Assembly (NCBI GenBank): GCA_022712835.1
Contig: JAFLJU010000082.1
Coordinates: forward strand, 1-6,838
DNA from: Desulfobacteraceae bacterium
GTDB taxonomy: Bacteria > Desulfobacterota > Desulfobacteria > Desulfobacterales > Desulfobacteraceae
Length of the DNA: 6,838 nucleotides
Direction: 5' to 3'
Shown here: piece after piece, positions 1 to 6,580 of the stretch
How positions within the stretch are numbered: the stretch's first letter is position 1
How the letters are laid out: each line of letters opens with the position of its first letter
Notes under the pieces: generated by a model
What the model was told of the DNA's origin: nothing
The model's input: the letters and a program-made list of their open reading frames with translations, nothing else
Database searches by the model: none
Position numbers and translations under genes: made by a program

Positions 1-353
1 TCCTCGACCACGCTTTGCACACCAAGATGCGCAGCCATGGCGATCATCACCGTGGCTCCGCGGTCCTTGTACGATCCGGTCGGGAACAATTGCTCCTGCT
101 TGACCAGCACTTCGCGCCCGCCGATTTCCACGGGCAACATGGGAGTGAACCCTTCGCCCAAGGTCAGGTCTGCACCTTCGGGGACGGGCAGTGCTTCGCG
201 ATAGCGCCACAAGGTCGCAGGGCGATTTTTCACTGCATCAATATTGAGGGTGGGCATGAAGTCGAGGTCCAGCAAACCGCCGCATGGACATTGCCAGCGC
301 GGTTCATCCACTGAAAACCGATCACCGCAAGTACGGCATACAAACTCGGTCAT
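1..353 (-). CDS. Threonine synthase-like PLP-dependent enzyme, N-terminal part (cut by window edge)
   Basis: Only the first 117 codons are present. The protein opens with a small zinc-ribbon-like segment (C6, C9, C22, C24, in the form CxxC...CPCGG), as in many threonine synthases. It continues with a GEGFTP segment at about 66-71 and the PLP-lysine motif PTGSYKDRG at 91-99, with K96 the expected Schiff-base lysine. Threonine synthase makes threonine from O-phosphohomoserine, but paralogues of this fold catalyse other eliminations and replacements. The motif has Tyr (SYKDRG) where the common form has Phe. The ATG overlaps the ridA stop by 4 bp (ATGA) and has only a weak Shine-Dalgarno sequence, so it probably depends on translational coupling. 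No other threonine-biosynthesis gene is nearby; the neighbours are a permease, aspartase and RidA, which favours a catabolic lyase or dehydratase-like role. The family call is firm; the substrate is open. Confidence 0.85.
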   Translation of the reverse strand, partial: MTEFVCRTCGDRFSVDEPRWQCPCGGLLDLDFMPTLNIDAVKNRPATLWRYREALPVPEGADLTLGEGFTPMLPVEIGGREVLVKQEQLFPTGSYKDRGATVMIAMAAHLGVQSVVE

Positions 354-736
354 GCTTCGTTCTCTACAACGGCCACGCATTCGATTTCCACCTTGAAACC
401 AAAGTGCAATTCTCGCGTCGGGACCACTGCCCTAGCCGGTTTATGGTCGCCGAAAAAATCGGCATAGACCGTGTTTACCCGGCCCCAAAGCTCGATATCC
501 GAGATATAGCAGGTGCACTTGAGTACCTTGTCTCGGCTGGTCCCGGACGCTTTGAGCACAGCGTCGATGTTCTCCAGCGCCTGCTGTGTCTGCTCTTCAA
601 TGCTTCCGAGCTTTTTCTCCCCGGTCTTGGGATCAACGGCCAACATGCCGGAAACGTAGAGCAGCCCATTGTGCAGGACGCCTTGCGAATAATGTCCTGC
701 CGGGGCCGGACAATCTGGTGTGGATATACACTTCAT
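350..736 (-). CDS. ridA: RidA-family (YjgF/TdcF/UK114) enamine/imine deaminase
   Basis: This 128-residue protein matches the usual length of RidA proteins, small trimeric cytosolic enzymes that hydrolyse reactive enamines and imines (for example 2-aminoacrylate) released by PLP dehydratases. Visible family features are the GHYSQG segment near residue 15-19, the GLLYVSGMLAVDP strand-turn at 24-36, the PAR segment with the substrate-carboxylate arginine R102, and VEIECVA at 116-122 with the conserved glutamate E118. Between the arginine and the glutamate the usual Leu-Pro turn is replaced by LHFG, so it is not a close copy of E. coli RidA. AGGAGA at 742-747 lies 5 nt before the ATG. It follows aspA by 19 bp and overlaps the next gene by 4 bp, which fits a role in detoxifying products of the adjacent PLP enzyme. 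The family call is secure; the RidA subgroup is not determined. Confidence 0.93.
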   Translation of the reverse strand: MKCISTPDCPAPAGHYSQGVLHNGLLYVSGMLAVDPKTGEKKLGSIEEQTQQALENIDAVLKASGTSRDKVLKCTCYISDIELWGRVNTVYADFFGDHKPARAVVPTRELHFGFKVEIECVAVVENEA

Positions 737-755
737 ATACTTCTCCTAAAGACGC

Positions 756-2165
756 TTAACGCTTGATATATCGAGGCTTGATCATGTTTTCGGGCTTGAG
801 GATATCATCCAATTCTTCTTTGGAGAGATATCCCTTATCCAACACGATTTGGTAGACCGAGCCGTTGGTCTTCATCGCTTCCTTGGCAATCTCGGCAGAC
901 TTCTCGTATCCGAGATATGGATTGAGCGCCGTGACCAGCCCGATGGAATTTTCCACCATTGCGCGGCAATGCTCACGATTGGCCGTGATGCCGAGGACGC
1001 ACCTGTCAGCCAGCGTCATACAGGCGCGTTTGAGCATGGTCAGAGACTGGAACAGGCAGTAGCCGATCATTGGTTCCATGACGTTGAGTTCGAGCTGTCC
1101 TGCCTCGGATGCCATAGAGACGGTGACGTCGTTGCCAACAACGGCAAATGCCACCTGATTCACCACTTCCGGGATAACTGGATTGACCTTGCCCGGCATG
1201 ATGGATGACCCCGGCTGCATGGGCGGCAGGTTGATTTCGTTCAGCCCGCAACGGGGGCCGCTGGACAGCAGGCGAAGGTCATTACAAATTTTGGAAAGTT
1301 TCACGGCCACACGTTTGAGTACGCCGGAAAGCTGCACATACACGCCCGTATCCTGCGTCGCTTCCACGAGGTCCGGCGATGCCTTGAGCCCCAGAGTGGT
1401 GATCTCCACCAGCTTTTCGGTGACAGTGCGGGTGTAGTCGGGGTGCGCGTTGAGTCCGGTACCAATGGCGGTGGCGCCCATGTTGATTTCGTAAACGAGA
1501 TCTTCGGCTTCATCCACTCGCAGCACGTCCTCGCCGATCATCACGGACCACGCCGTAAATTCCTGGCCCAGCGTCATGGGCACGGCATCCTGCAACTGGG
1601 TTCGGCCCATTTTGAGCACATCGGAAAATTCCGTGCCCTTTTTGGCAAACGCCTTTTGCAGATATTTCATGGACTTCATCAGCTCGCGCAGCTCCTTGAT
1701 GAGCGCGATATTCAGCGCGGAAGGATACACATCGTTGGTGGACTGCGACATGTTCACATGATTGAGCGGATGCAAAATATGGTAGTCGCCTTTCTTGTGG
1801 CCCATGAGTTCCAGCGCGCGATTACAGATAACCTCGTTGGCATTCATGTTGGCCGAGGTCCCGGCTCCGCCTTGCACCATGTCCACCACAAACTGGTCGT
1901 GCAGCTTGCCGGACAGCAGCTCTTCGCACGCACGGGAGATGGCGCGGCTTCGCTCTTCGTCCAGCATCCCAAGAGAGGCGTTGGCATCCGAAGCCGCCAG
2001 TTTGACATACGCCAAGCCTTCGATGAGCAGCGGATAATGACTCATGGGCACGCCGGAAATATGGAAGTTGTCCATGGCTCGTTTGGTTTGTACGCCATAA
2101 TATGCGTCCACAGGGACTTCCACTTCACCAAGACTGTCGTGTTCAATGCGGTATTCTTGAGTCAT
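756..2165 (-). CDS. aspA: Aspartate ammonia-lyase (aspartase)
   Basis: This enzyme reversibly deaminates L-aspartate to fumarate and ammonia in the cytosol. The 469-residue length is close to E. coli AspA (478). Superfamily regions are all present: TSANMNANE at about 103-111, the QSTNDVYP block at 141-148, GRTQLQDAVP at 187-196, GTGLN at 235-239, and the signature GSSIMPGKVNP at 319-329 containing the catalytic-base serine loop. The continuation VIPEVVNQ fits aspartase rather than class II fumarase, which has a different sequence after KVNP. I chose the ATG at 2163-2165 because GGAGAG lies 4 nt upstream; an in-frame TTG at 2175-2177 would add four residues but overlaps that ribosome site. It starts 12 bp after the permease stop and is followed 19 bp later by ridA. 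Fumarate produced here could feed fumarate reductase or the C4 branch of central metabolism in an anaerobe. Confidence 0.96.
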   Translation of the reverse strand: MTQEYRIEHDSLGEVEVPVDAYYGVQTKRAMDNFHISGVPMSHYPLLIEGLAYVKLAASDANASLGMLDEERSRAISRACEELLSGKLHDQFVVDMVQGGAGTSANMNANEVICNRALELMGHKKGDYHILHPLNHVNMSQSTNDVYPSALNIALIKELRELMKSMKYLQKAFAKKGTEFSDVLKMGRTQLQDAVPMTLGQEFTAWSVMIGEDVLRVDEAEDLVYEINMGATAIGTGLNAHPDYTRTVTEKLVEITTLGLKASPDLVEATQDTGVYVQLSGVLKRVAVKLSKICNDLRLLSSGPRCGLNEINLPPMQPGSSIMPGKVNPVIPEVVNQVAFAVVGNDVTVSMASEAGQLELNVMEPMIGYCLFQSLTMLKRACMTLADRCVLGITANREHCRAMVENSIGLVTALNPYLGYEKSAEIAKEAMKTNGSVYQIVLDKGYLSKEELDDILKPENMIKPRYIKR

Positions 2166-2169
2166 TATT

Positions 2170-2175
2170 CTCTCC
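2170..2175 (-). promoter_or_regulatory. Ribosome binding site deciding the aspA start
   Basis: GGAGAG on the minus strand, with a 4-nt spacer (AATA) before the ATG at 2163-2165. It overlaps the alternative TTG codon at 2175-2177, which argues for the shorter protein. Confidence 0.75.
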
Positions 2176-2177
2176 AA

Positions 2178-3404
2178 TTAGTTGATGTGTGATGTCCAGT
2201 ATTCGACATCCGGGGAAATGTGCAACATGCCGAGTTCTTGCAAGACCTCGACGATAAGTACGATCAGGAAAAAGACCACCAGACCGATGCCCGCCTTACG
2301 CATGCGAGAACCGGGGCCGCCCTGTTTGATGAGCAACATGCCCGGCAGGATGCCGAACAGGGTGCCAACGCCGACACCGCCAACGATGTTGAGCGCCTTG
2401 AGAAATACGTTGGGGAAAAACATGCTGACGAACAACGGCGGCAGGAAAGCCACCATCCAAGCCAGCAACTTATTGACCCTATATCCGCTCGTTAAATCCT
2501 TGATAAAACTGATCAGCGCCACGGCTGTTGCGATATACGCCGTCGACATGGCAACCACTGCAAAGCCCAGCGACGCCTTGCTGAACCACGACGATTCAAT
2601 CATCTTGTCCAGCGGAATGGTCGCAGGCTGGTTGAGTTTGAATGCTGAGAGAATATCCACGCCATTGGCCGATTCCATGGGCAAAGACGCCATGACCGCC
2701 ACGGTCCAAACAACCGTCATGACCATACCCAGCCCTGATCCGAGCCAGATGGCCGTGGTGACGGCTTTCCTGTCGTGATCGAGAAACCGGGCCACGGTAG
2801 GCACCATGTTGTGGAAGTTAAACGCCACAACAAGGATCGGCAGGCCGGAGATGGCGAAGACCCAATCCGCTGCAAACACATCGCCCTTATGCATGTGCGG
2901 CACAACCATGACGAGCATGGCGATGAACAAGAACCACATAGTGAGGATAAAATACGTGTTCCCCTTGCGCAGGAAAAGTTCACCCATGGACGCCAGTCCC
3001 GTGACGATGGCGAAGAACACGCATAGAACCGCCCAATCCGGGACCGGGAAATCGAACCAGCTTGTGGCCACGGACATGACCCCGGCGAGATACGCGGTGA
3101 GCAGGCCATAAAAAATAATAAGATTCGCACCAACGCTGATCCACTTGCCTGTTTTGCCCAGCACCATTTCGAAAAACGTGGGCAGATCCGCGTCCGGATT
3201 CTCAGCCAAATACGGCTGACGAGCGATGATTAACGCGCAACATGTCATAACAAACCAAACAACAATCGCACCAATGAGAGATGGCAGTAACCCAGCAGGG
3301 CCAAGGTTTATGGGCAGGGCGAGGATGCCTGCGCCGATCATGTTTCCGGTGATGATGATGGCAGTGGTGAAGACTGTCAGAAAAGTCGGTCCGGGTCGCG
3401 TCAT
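2178..3404 (-). CDS. HAAAP-family amino-acid permease (Mtr/TyrP/TdcC-like)
   Basis: This is an inner-membrane amino-acid:cation symporter of the hydroxy/aromatic amino acid permease family. The 408 residues agree with Mtr, TyrP and TdcC (about 400-445). About 11 hydrophobic segments can be picked out (roughly 8-28, 37-60, 90-115, 122-140, 150-170, 178-200, 217-240, 275-300, 310-330, 335-358, 370-390). The first carries the unwound-helix motif GNMIGAGILALP at 20-31, and FNFHNMVPTVARF at 195-207 corresponds to the family's FxFHxxVPS region. The ATG at 3402-3404 is preferred because GGAGG lies 4 nt upstream; a GTG start at 3440 would add 12 residues without a good ribosome site. It is the first gene of the operon and ends 12 bp before aspA. 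The context suggests import of aspartate, or of serine/threonine for the downstream PLP enzyme, but known family members carry Trp, Tyr, Ser or Thr, so the substrate is undecided. Confidence 0.9.
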   Translation of the reverse strand: MTRPGPTFLTVFTTAIIITGNMIGAGILALPINLGPAGLLPSLIGAIVVWFVMTCCALIIARQPYLAENPDADLPTFFEMVLGKTGKWISVGANLIIFYGLLTAYLAGVMSVATSWFDFPVPDWAVLCVFFAIVTGLASMGELFLRKGNTYFILTMWFLFIAMLVMVVPHMHKGDVFAADWVFAISGLPILVVAFNFHNMVPTVARFLDHDRKAVTTAIWLGSGLGMVMTVVWTVAVMASLPMESANGVDILSAFKLNQPATIPLDKMIESSWFSKASLGFAVVAMSTAYIATAVALISFIKDLTSGYRVNKLLAWMVAFLPPLFVSMFFPNVFLKALNIVGGVGVGTLFGILPGMLLIKQGGPGSRMRKAGIGLVVFFLIVLIVEVLQELGMLHISPDVEYWTSHIN

Positions 3405-3408
3405 TGAG

Positions 3409-3413
3409 CCTCC
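3409..3413 (-). promoter_or_regulatory. Ribosome binding site deciding the permease start
   Basis: GGAGG on the minus strand, 4 nt (CTCA) before the ATG at 3402-3404. The upstream in-frame GTG at 3438-3440 has no comparable purine-rich sequence. Confidence 0.75.
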
Positions 3414-3569
3414 ATACAGGTGGTCTAAAAGGGGAATCACTGGCTAACGTACCTTAATATGCTCGGGATTTGAACGAGATTATCATGTGCGAACAACATT
3501 CTCTGCTTGCATCCTGTCGGGCTTTCGGTTAATCGCTGCCCTGCGCAGACGCGCCTATTACATATTTAC

Positions 3570-3574
3570 GGAGA
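3570..3574 (+). promoter_or_regulatory. Ribosome binding site deciding the typA start
   Basis: GGAGA lies 4 nt (AACA) before the ATG at 3579-3581. The frame stays open upstream to 3507, but that stretch has no homology to TypA and no ribosome site, so the ATG at 3579 is chosen. Confidence 0.78.
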
Positions 3575-3578
3575 AACA

Positions 3579-5414
3579 ATGAGTACCAAACTTACCAACG
3601 AAGCCATTCGCAATATCGCTATCATCGCCCACGTTGATCACGGCAAAACCACCCTCGTGGACGCCATGTTCAAACAGTCCGGGCTGTTCCGCGAAGGCCA
3701 GGCCGTCGACGACCGCATCATGGATTCCCAGGACCTTGAGCGCGAACGCGGCATTACTATTTCTGCCAAGAACTGCTCGGTTAACTGGAAGGGCACGAAG
3801 ATCAACATCATCGACACCCCCGGTCACGCCGACTTCGGTGGCGAAGTTGAACGTTCCATTTCCATGGCCGACGGCGCTATCCTGCTCGTCGATGCCTCTG
3901 AAGGCCCGCTGCCTCAGACCCGCTTTGTTCTGAAAAAAGCGCTTGAGCAGGGCTTGGCCCTCATGGTCGTCATCAACAAGGTTGATCGTCAGGATGCCCG
4001 TCCCGAAGAAGTTCTGGACGAAGTATACGACCTGTTCATTGATCTGGACGCCACCGAGGATCAGCTCGATTTCCCGCTGCTCTATGCCGTTGGCCGTGAC
4101 GGAATCGCCATGGCTACCGCCGAGGAACGCGGCGACAACCTGCACATCCTCTTTGACATGATCATCGACAAGGTTCCCGGACCGGCCCATAACCCGGACG
4201 AACCGTTCCAGATGCTCGTTTCCGATCTTTCCTACTCCGACTATCTGGGTCGTCTGGCCATCGGCAAGATTCATCACGGTGTTGCCCAGTCCAATGACCA
4301 GCTTGTCTGCCTGGCAGATGAGGGCGAGGTCATCCCACTCAAGGTCACCAAGCTCCAGACCTATGACGGACTCAAGGTCGTACCCACCGAAGCCTGTGAA
4401 CCCGGCGATATCGTCGTTATCGCCGGAATTGAAAATGTCCATATCGGCGATACGATTTGCACCAAGGAATCCCCCAAGGCCCTGCCCCGCATCACCGTGG
4501 ACGAACCGACTGTCTCCATGCGTTTTGGCATCAACACCTCGCCTCTGGCCGGAACCGAGGGCAAACATGTCCAGACCAACAAGATTCGTGAACGGCTGCA
4601 CAAGGAAACGCTCCTGAACGTCGCCATTCAGGTGGCAGACACCGAGCACCGCGATGCATATCTGGTCAAGGGCCGTGGCGAATTCCAGATGGCTATCCTT
4701 GTCGAGCAGCTGCGCCGCGAGGGCTTTGAGCTGTCCGTTGGCCGTCCCGAGGTCATCTTCAAGTACGAGGACGGCAAGAAATTTGAGCCCATCGAGCATC
4801 TGTATATTGACTGCGACGAAAATTTCATGGGTGTCGTCACCGAAAAAATATCGGCCCGCAAAGGGCGCATGACAAACATGGTCAACCACGGCACAGGCCG
4901 TGTGCGCCTTGAGTTCTCCGTCCCGTCCCGTTCCCTCATCGGGTACCGTGACGAGTTCCTGACCGATACCAAGGGAACCGGTCTCATGAACTCCTATCTG
5001 GAAGGATACGGCGAATACCGTGGCGACTTTGCCTCCCGTTACAACGGCTCTCTGGTCGCTGATCGTTCCGGCAAGGGCGTTGCCTACGGCCTGTTCAACC
5101 TTGAACCGCGTGGCCGTATCTTCATCACTCCGGGCGAAGCTGTCTATGAGGGCATGATCATCGGAGAACACAACAGGGACAACGACATCAACGTCAATGC
5201 CAGCAAAGAAAAGAAGCTGACCAACATGCGCGCATCCGGCAAGGACGAGGCAGTCATCCTCACTCCGGTCAAGCCCATGACTCTGGAATACGCCCTGAAC
5301 TTCATCAAGGACGACGAACTGGTTGAAGTCACGCCTCTGTCCATCCGCCTTCGCAAGCTAGACCTCTCCGCTCTGGTCCGCCACCGCTCGGAAGGCAAGA
5401 AGAAAAAAATCTAA
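3579..5414 (+). CDS. typA: Ribosome-associated translational GTPase TypA/BipA
   Basis: TypA is a ribosome-binding GTPase of the EF-G/LepA class involved in ribosome assembly and stress or low-temperature adaptation. The 611 residues compare with 607 in E. coli. The G domain shows G1 AHVDHGKT (17-24), G2 in RGIT (57-60), G3 DTPGH (79-83) and G4 NKVD (133-136). The rest follows the TypA layout: a beta-barrel domain, EF-G III- and V-like domains, and the TypA-specific C-terminal domain, including the YLEGYGEYRGDFASR stretch near 474-488 and GRIFITPGEAVYEGMIIGEH near 510-530. The expected G5 position reads YAVGRDG (169-175) where many TypA proteins have YAS; all other G motifs are normal. The C-terminus ends in a short lysine-rich tail. 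It stands alone as a transcription unit, divergent from the permease operon and closed by the terminator at 5441-5476. Confidence 0.97.
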   Translation: MSTKLTNEAIRNIAIIAHVDHGKTTLVDAMFKQSGLFREGQAVDDRIMDSQDLERERGITISAKNCSVNWKGTKINIIDTPGHADFGGEVERSISMADGAILLVDASEGPLPQTRFVLKKALEQGLALMVVINKVDRQDARPEEVLDEVYDLFIDLDATEDQLDFPLLYAVGRDGIAMATAEERGDNLHILFDMIIDKVPGPAHNPDEPFQMLVSDLSYSDYLGRLAIGKIHHGVAQSNDQLVCLADEGEVIPLKVTKLQTYDGLKVVPTEACEPGDIVVIAGIENVHIGDTICTKESPKALPRITVDEPTVSMRFGINTSPLAGTEGKHVQTNKIRERLHKETLLNVAIQVADTEHRDAYLVKGRGEFQMAILVEQLRREGFELSVGRPEVIFKYEDGKKFEPIEHLYIDCDENFMGVVTEKISARKGRMTNMVNHGTGRVRLEFSVPSRSLIGYRDEFLTDTKGTGLMNSYLEGYGEYRGDFASRYNGSLVADRSGKGVAYGLFNLEPRGRIFITPGEAVYEGMIIGEHNRDNDINVNASKEKKLTNMRASGKDEAVILTPVKPMTLEYALNFIKDDELVEVTPLSIRLRKLDLSALVRHRSEGKKKKI

Positions 5415-5440
5415 CAATAGCCATTTGATTCAATAAATTG

Positions 5441-5476
5441 AAAAGGGGAAGATCATCATTGGTCTTCCCCTTTTTT
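5441..5476 (+). terminator. Rho-independent terminator of typA
   Basis: AAAAGGGGAAGA (5441-5452) pairs perfectly with TCTTCCCCTTTT (5463-5474). The stem can extend by a T-G and a C-G pair to leave a 6-nt loop, and is followed by a T run to 5476. It begins 26 nt after the typA stop. The A run on its left side could also give weak termination in the other direction, but no gene is seen there to use it. Confidence 0.93.
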
Positions 5477-5651
5477 GTATCCATTTTATTTTTGAGACGC
5501 GTCGACAATCAGCCACAGTCTTGCTGAGCAGGAATTGCAATGGGCAAGGAGGGAATGGACGATTGAAGTCTTTGCCAAACTGAACAGGTGGACGCATATC
5601 GACACACTCCAAGAGTTGGTGCCAAATCGCGTGCATCAATTGTGCTCTGTT
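5477..5651. other. Non-coding spacer with a possible gene remnant
   Basis: Between the typA terminator and the promoter area of the next gene there is no credible intact gene. On the plus strand one frame is open for 52 codons from just after a TGA (5493-5495) to a TAG at 5652-5654. It has no ATG and no ribosome site. Its translation is charged and helix-like (it includes WARREWTIEVFAKLNRW) and so looks somewhat protein-like, but I do not recognise a family. A minus-strand 75-codon frame covers the same DNA and runs into the terminator, which makes it unlikely to be real. It may be the eroded 3' end of a lost gene or chance. Confidence 0.3.
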
Positions 5652-5680
5652 TAGCATAATGAAACCATGCTAGTGAAACC
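5652..5680 (+). promoter_or_regulatory. Inverted and direct repeats with a -10-like box upstream of the TupA-like gene
   Basis: TAGCAT (5652-5657) and ATGCTA (5667-5672) form a perfect 6-bp inverted repeat with a 9-nt spacer. TGAAACC occurs twice, at 5660-5666 and 5674-5680, a 14-bp period. CATAAT at 5655-5660 is a five-of-six -10 match and lies inside the inverted repeat; a -35 is not clear 17-18 bp upstream (TGCATC/GTGCAT near 5631-5637). The arrangement could be a promoter overlapped by an operator. It does not look like the ModE consensus I know, and no regulator can be named. Confidence 0.4.
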
Positions 5681-5702
5681 AAACATTTTCCAGCACCCCC
5701 AT

Positions 5703-5708
5703 AAGGAG
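5703..5708 (+). promoter_or_regulatory. Ribosome binding site of the TupA-like gene
   Basis: AAGGAG lies 6 nt before the ATG at 5715-5717, which starts directly at a signal peptide. An in-frame ATG at 5667 would put 16 residues ahead of the signal peptide and has no ribosome site. Confidence 0.85.
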
Positions 5709-5714
5709 TTTATT

Positions 5715-6563
5715 ATGAAGAAACTTTTGGCACTCTCTCTTGTCTTACTTTTGCTCGTTTCGACCGCCTACGCTGAAGACTCTCCCTGCAAGGCAAGCTA
5801 CGGAACCGGAAAGACGATTTACAAGGTTGCCACAGGCAGCCCCGGCGAACTTGGTTTGCTCAAAGAACTCGCTGGAGCCTTCAACGCAAGCCGCGACACG
5901 ACCATGTGCTGGGTCAAAGCAGGCTCCGGTGCATCACTGAAGTTGCTGAAAGCTGGCAAAGTTGACGCCTGCATGGTCCATGCTCCTGCGGCAGAGAAGC
6001 AGGCCCTGAAGGATGGTTGGGCTGTTGGACGGGCTCTCATCGGCTCCAATGAATTCTATATTGTCGGCCCTCCAAGTGATCCCGCAGGCATCGCTCAAGC
6101 CACTGATGCTGCTGATGCATACGCTCGCATTGCGGCAGCCAAGGCACCTTTTCTGTCCCGCGGGGACAATTCCGGAACCAACAAGAAAGAAATCGCCATC
6201 TGGAAAAAGTCAGGAATAACTCCTTCCGGCAATTGGTACATCATCACCAAGGATTTCATGATGGCAACGCTGAAAAAGGCGAACGAGATCAATGGTTATT
6301 TCATGACGGATAGCAGCACATGGGTGGCTGGCAAAAAAAACATGAAGCACCTGAAGATACTCTTCCGGGGCGATCCCATGCTCATCAACACCTACCACGC
6401 CCTTGCAATGCCCAAGGGTGCGCCGAATCATGATCTCGCCATGGAGTTCATCACATTCCTCGGCTCTCATGAAGGGCAAGCGATCGTCGGCGGGTATGGC
6501 ACGCAACAATTCGGCGGAGCCATGTACAACGATGCCGAATATGCCAAAAAGTATGATCACTAA
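5715..6563 (+). CDS. Periplasmic substrate-binding protein, TupA (tungstate-binding) family, divergent
   Basis: The 282-residue precursor has a Sec signal peptide (MKK, a leucine-rich core, probable cleavage after A20 in AYA-ED). The mature part follows the TupA layout: a ligand loop at 39-42, the KAGSGASLKLLKAGKVDACMVHA region at 68-90, FYIVGPPSDPAGI at 114-126, APFLSRGDNSGTNKKE near 144-159, and a C-terminal AMEFITFLGSHEGQ at 242-255. TupA proteins deliver tungstate to the TupBC ABC transporter for tungsten enzymes such as formate dehydrogenase. Here the diagnostic TTTS loop reads ATGS (39-42), and the segment that usually reads TDRGT is TDSST (198-202), losing an arginine. The ligand may therefore be another oxyanion or different solute. 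Three cysteines remain after processing (C25, C65, C86), so a disulfide is possible. No tupB or tupC follows; the gene stands alone between two terminators. Family membership is firm; specificity is not. Confidence 0.82.
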   Translation: MKKLLALSLVLLLLVSTAYAEDSPCKASYGTGKTIYKVATGSPGELGLLKELAGAFNASRDTTMCWVKAGSGASLKLLKAGKVDACMVHAPAAEKQALKDGWAVGRALIGSNEFYIVGPPSDPAGIAQATDAADAYARIAAAKAPFLSRGDNSGTNKKEIAIWKKSGITPSGNWYIITKDFMMATLKKANEINGYFMTDSSTWVAGKKNMKHLKILFRGDPMLINTYHALAMPKGAPNHDLAMEFITFLGSHEGQAIVGGYGTQQFGGAMYNDAEYAKKYDH

Positions 6564-6580
6564 AGCTAATTCAGCCTAAT

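Larger units (their letters stand above)
3405..3578. promoter_or_regulatory. Divergent intergenic region between the permease operon and typA
   Basis: These 174 bp must hold the promoters for two divergent transcription units. On the minus strand GATAAT (complement of 3479-3484) matches five of six bases of a sigma-70 -10 box, but no recognisable -35 lies 16-18 bp upstream of it. On the plus strand TTGCAT at 3507-3512 could be a -35 for typA, yet the best -10 downstream (GTTAAT, 3528-3533) is only 15 bp away. An 8-bp palindrome (CTGCGCAG) is at 3541-3548 in the typA leader. I see no operator with long symmetry and no riboswitch-like fold. The region is assigned as regulatory mainly from gene orientation; individual boxes are weak. 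Confidence 0.45.

Noticed and set aside
284..766. A 160-codon plus-strand open frame opposite ridA
   Set aside because: It is antisense to a well-conserved RidA protein and to the start of the next gene; its translation resembles no protein I know.
1443..2192. A 249-codon open frame on the plus strand opposite aspA
   Set aside because: It is a shadow of aspA, rich in His and Gln with no family resemblance and no upstream ribosome site.
3485..3514. A possible nine-codon leader peptide on the minus strand ahead of the permease (ATG to TGA)
   Set aside because: It has no properly spaced ribosome site, no run of a regulatory amino acid, and no attenuator-like hairpin follows.
3541..3548. The 8-bp palindrome CTGCGCAG in the typA leader as an operator
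   Set aside because: It is short, close to what chance gives in GC-rich DNA, and no second copy or flanking symmetry is seen.
3507..3578. An upstream extension of typA by 24 codons
   Set aside because: The extension does not resemble TypA, and a good ribosome site (3570-3574) stands just before the ATG at 3579, where the conserved N-terminus begins.
3558..5171. A 537-codon open frame on the minus strand opposite typA
   Set aside because: It lies wholly antisense to a clearly conserved GTPase gene, has no recognisable domain, and its open state is explained by the codon bias of the highly expressed sense gene.
5430..5657. A 75-codon minus-strand open frame downstream of typA
   Set aside because: Its 3' end runs through the typA terminator hairpin, it has no convincing ribosome site, and the translation is unrecognised.
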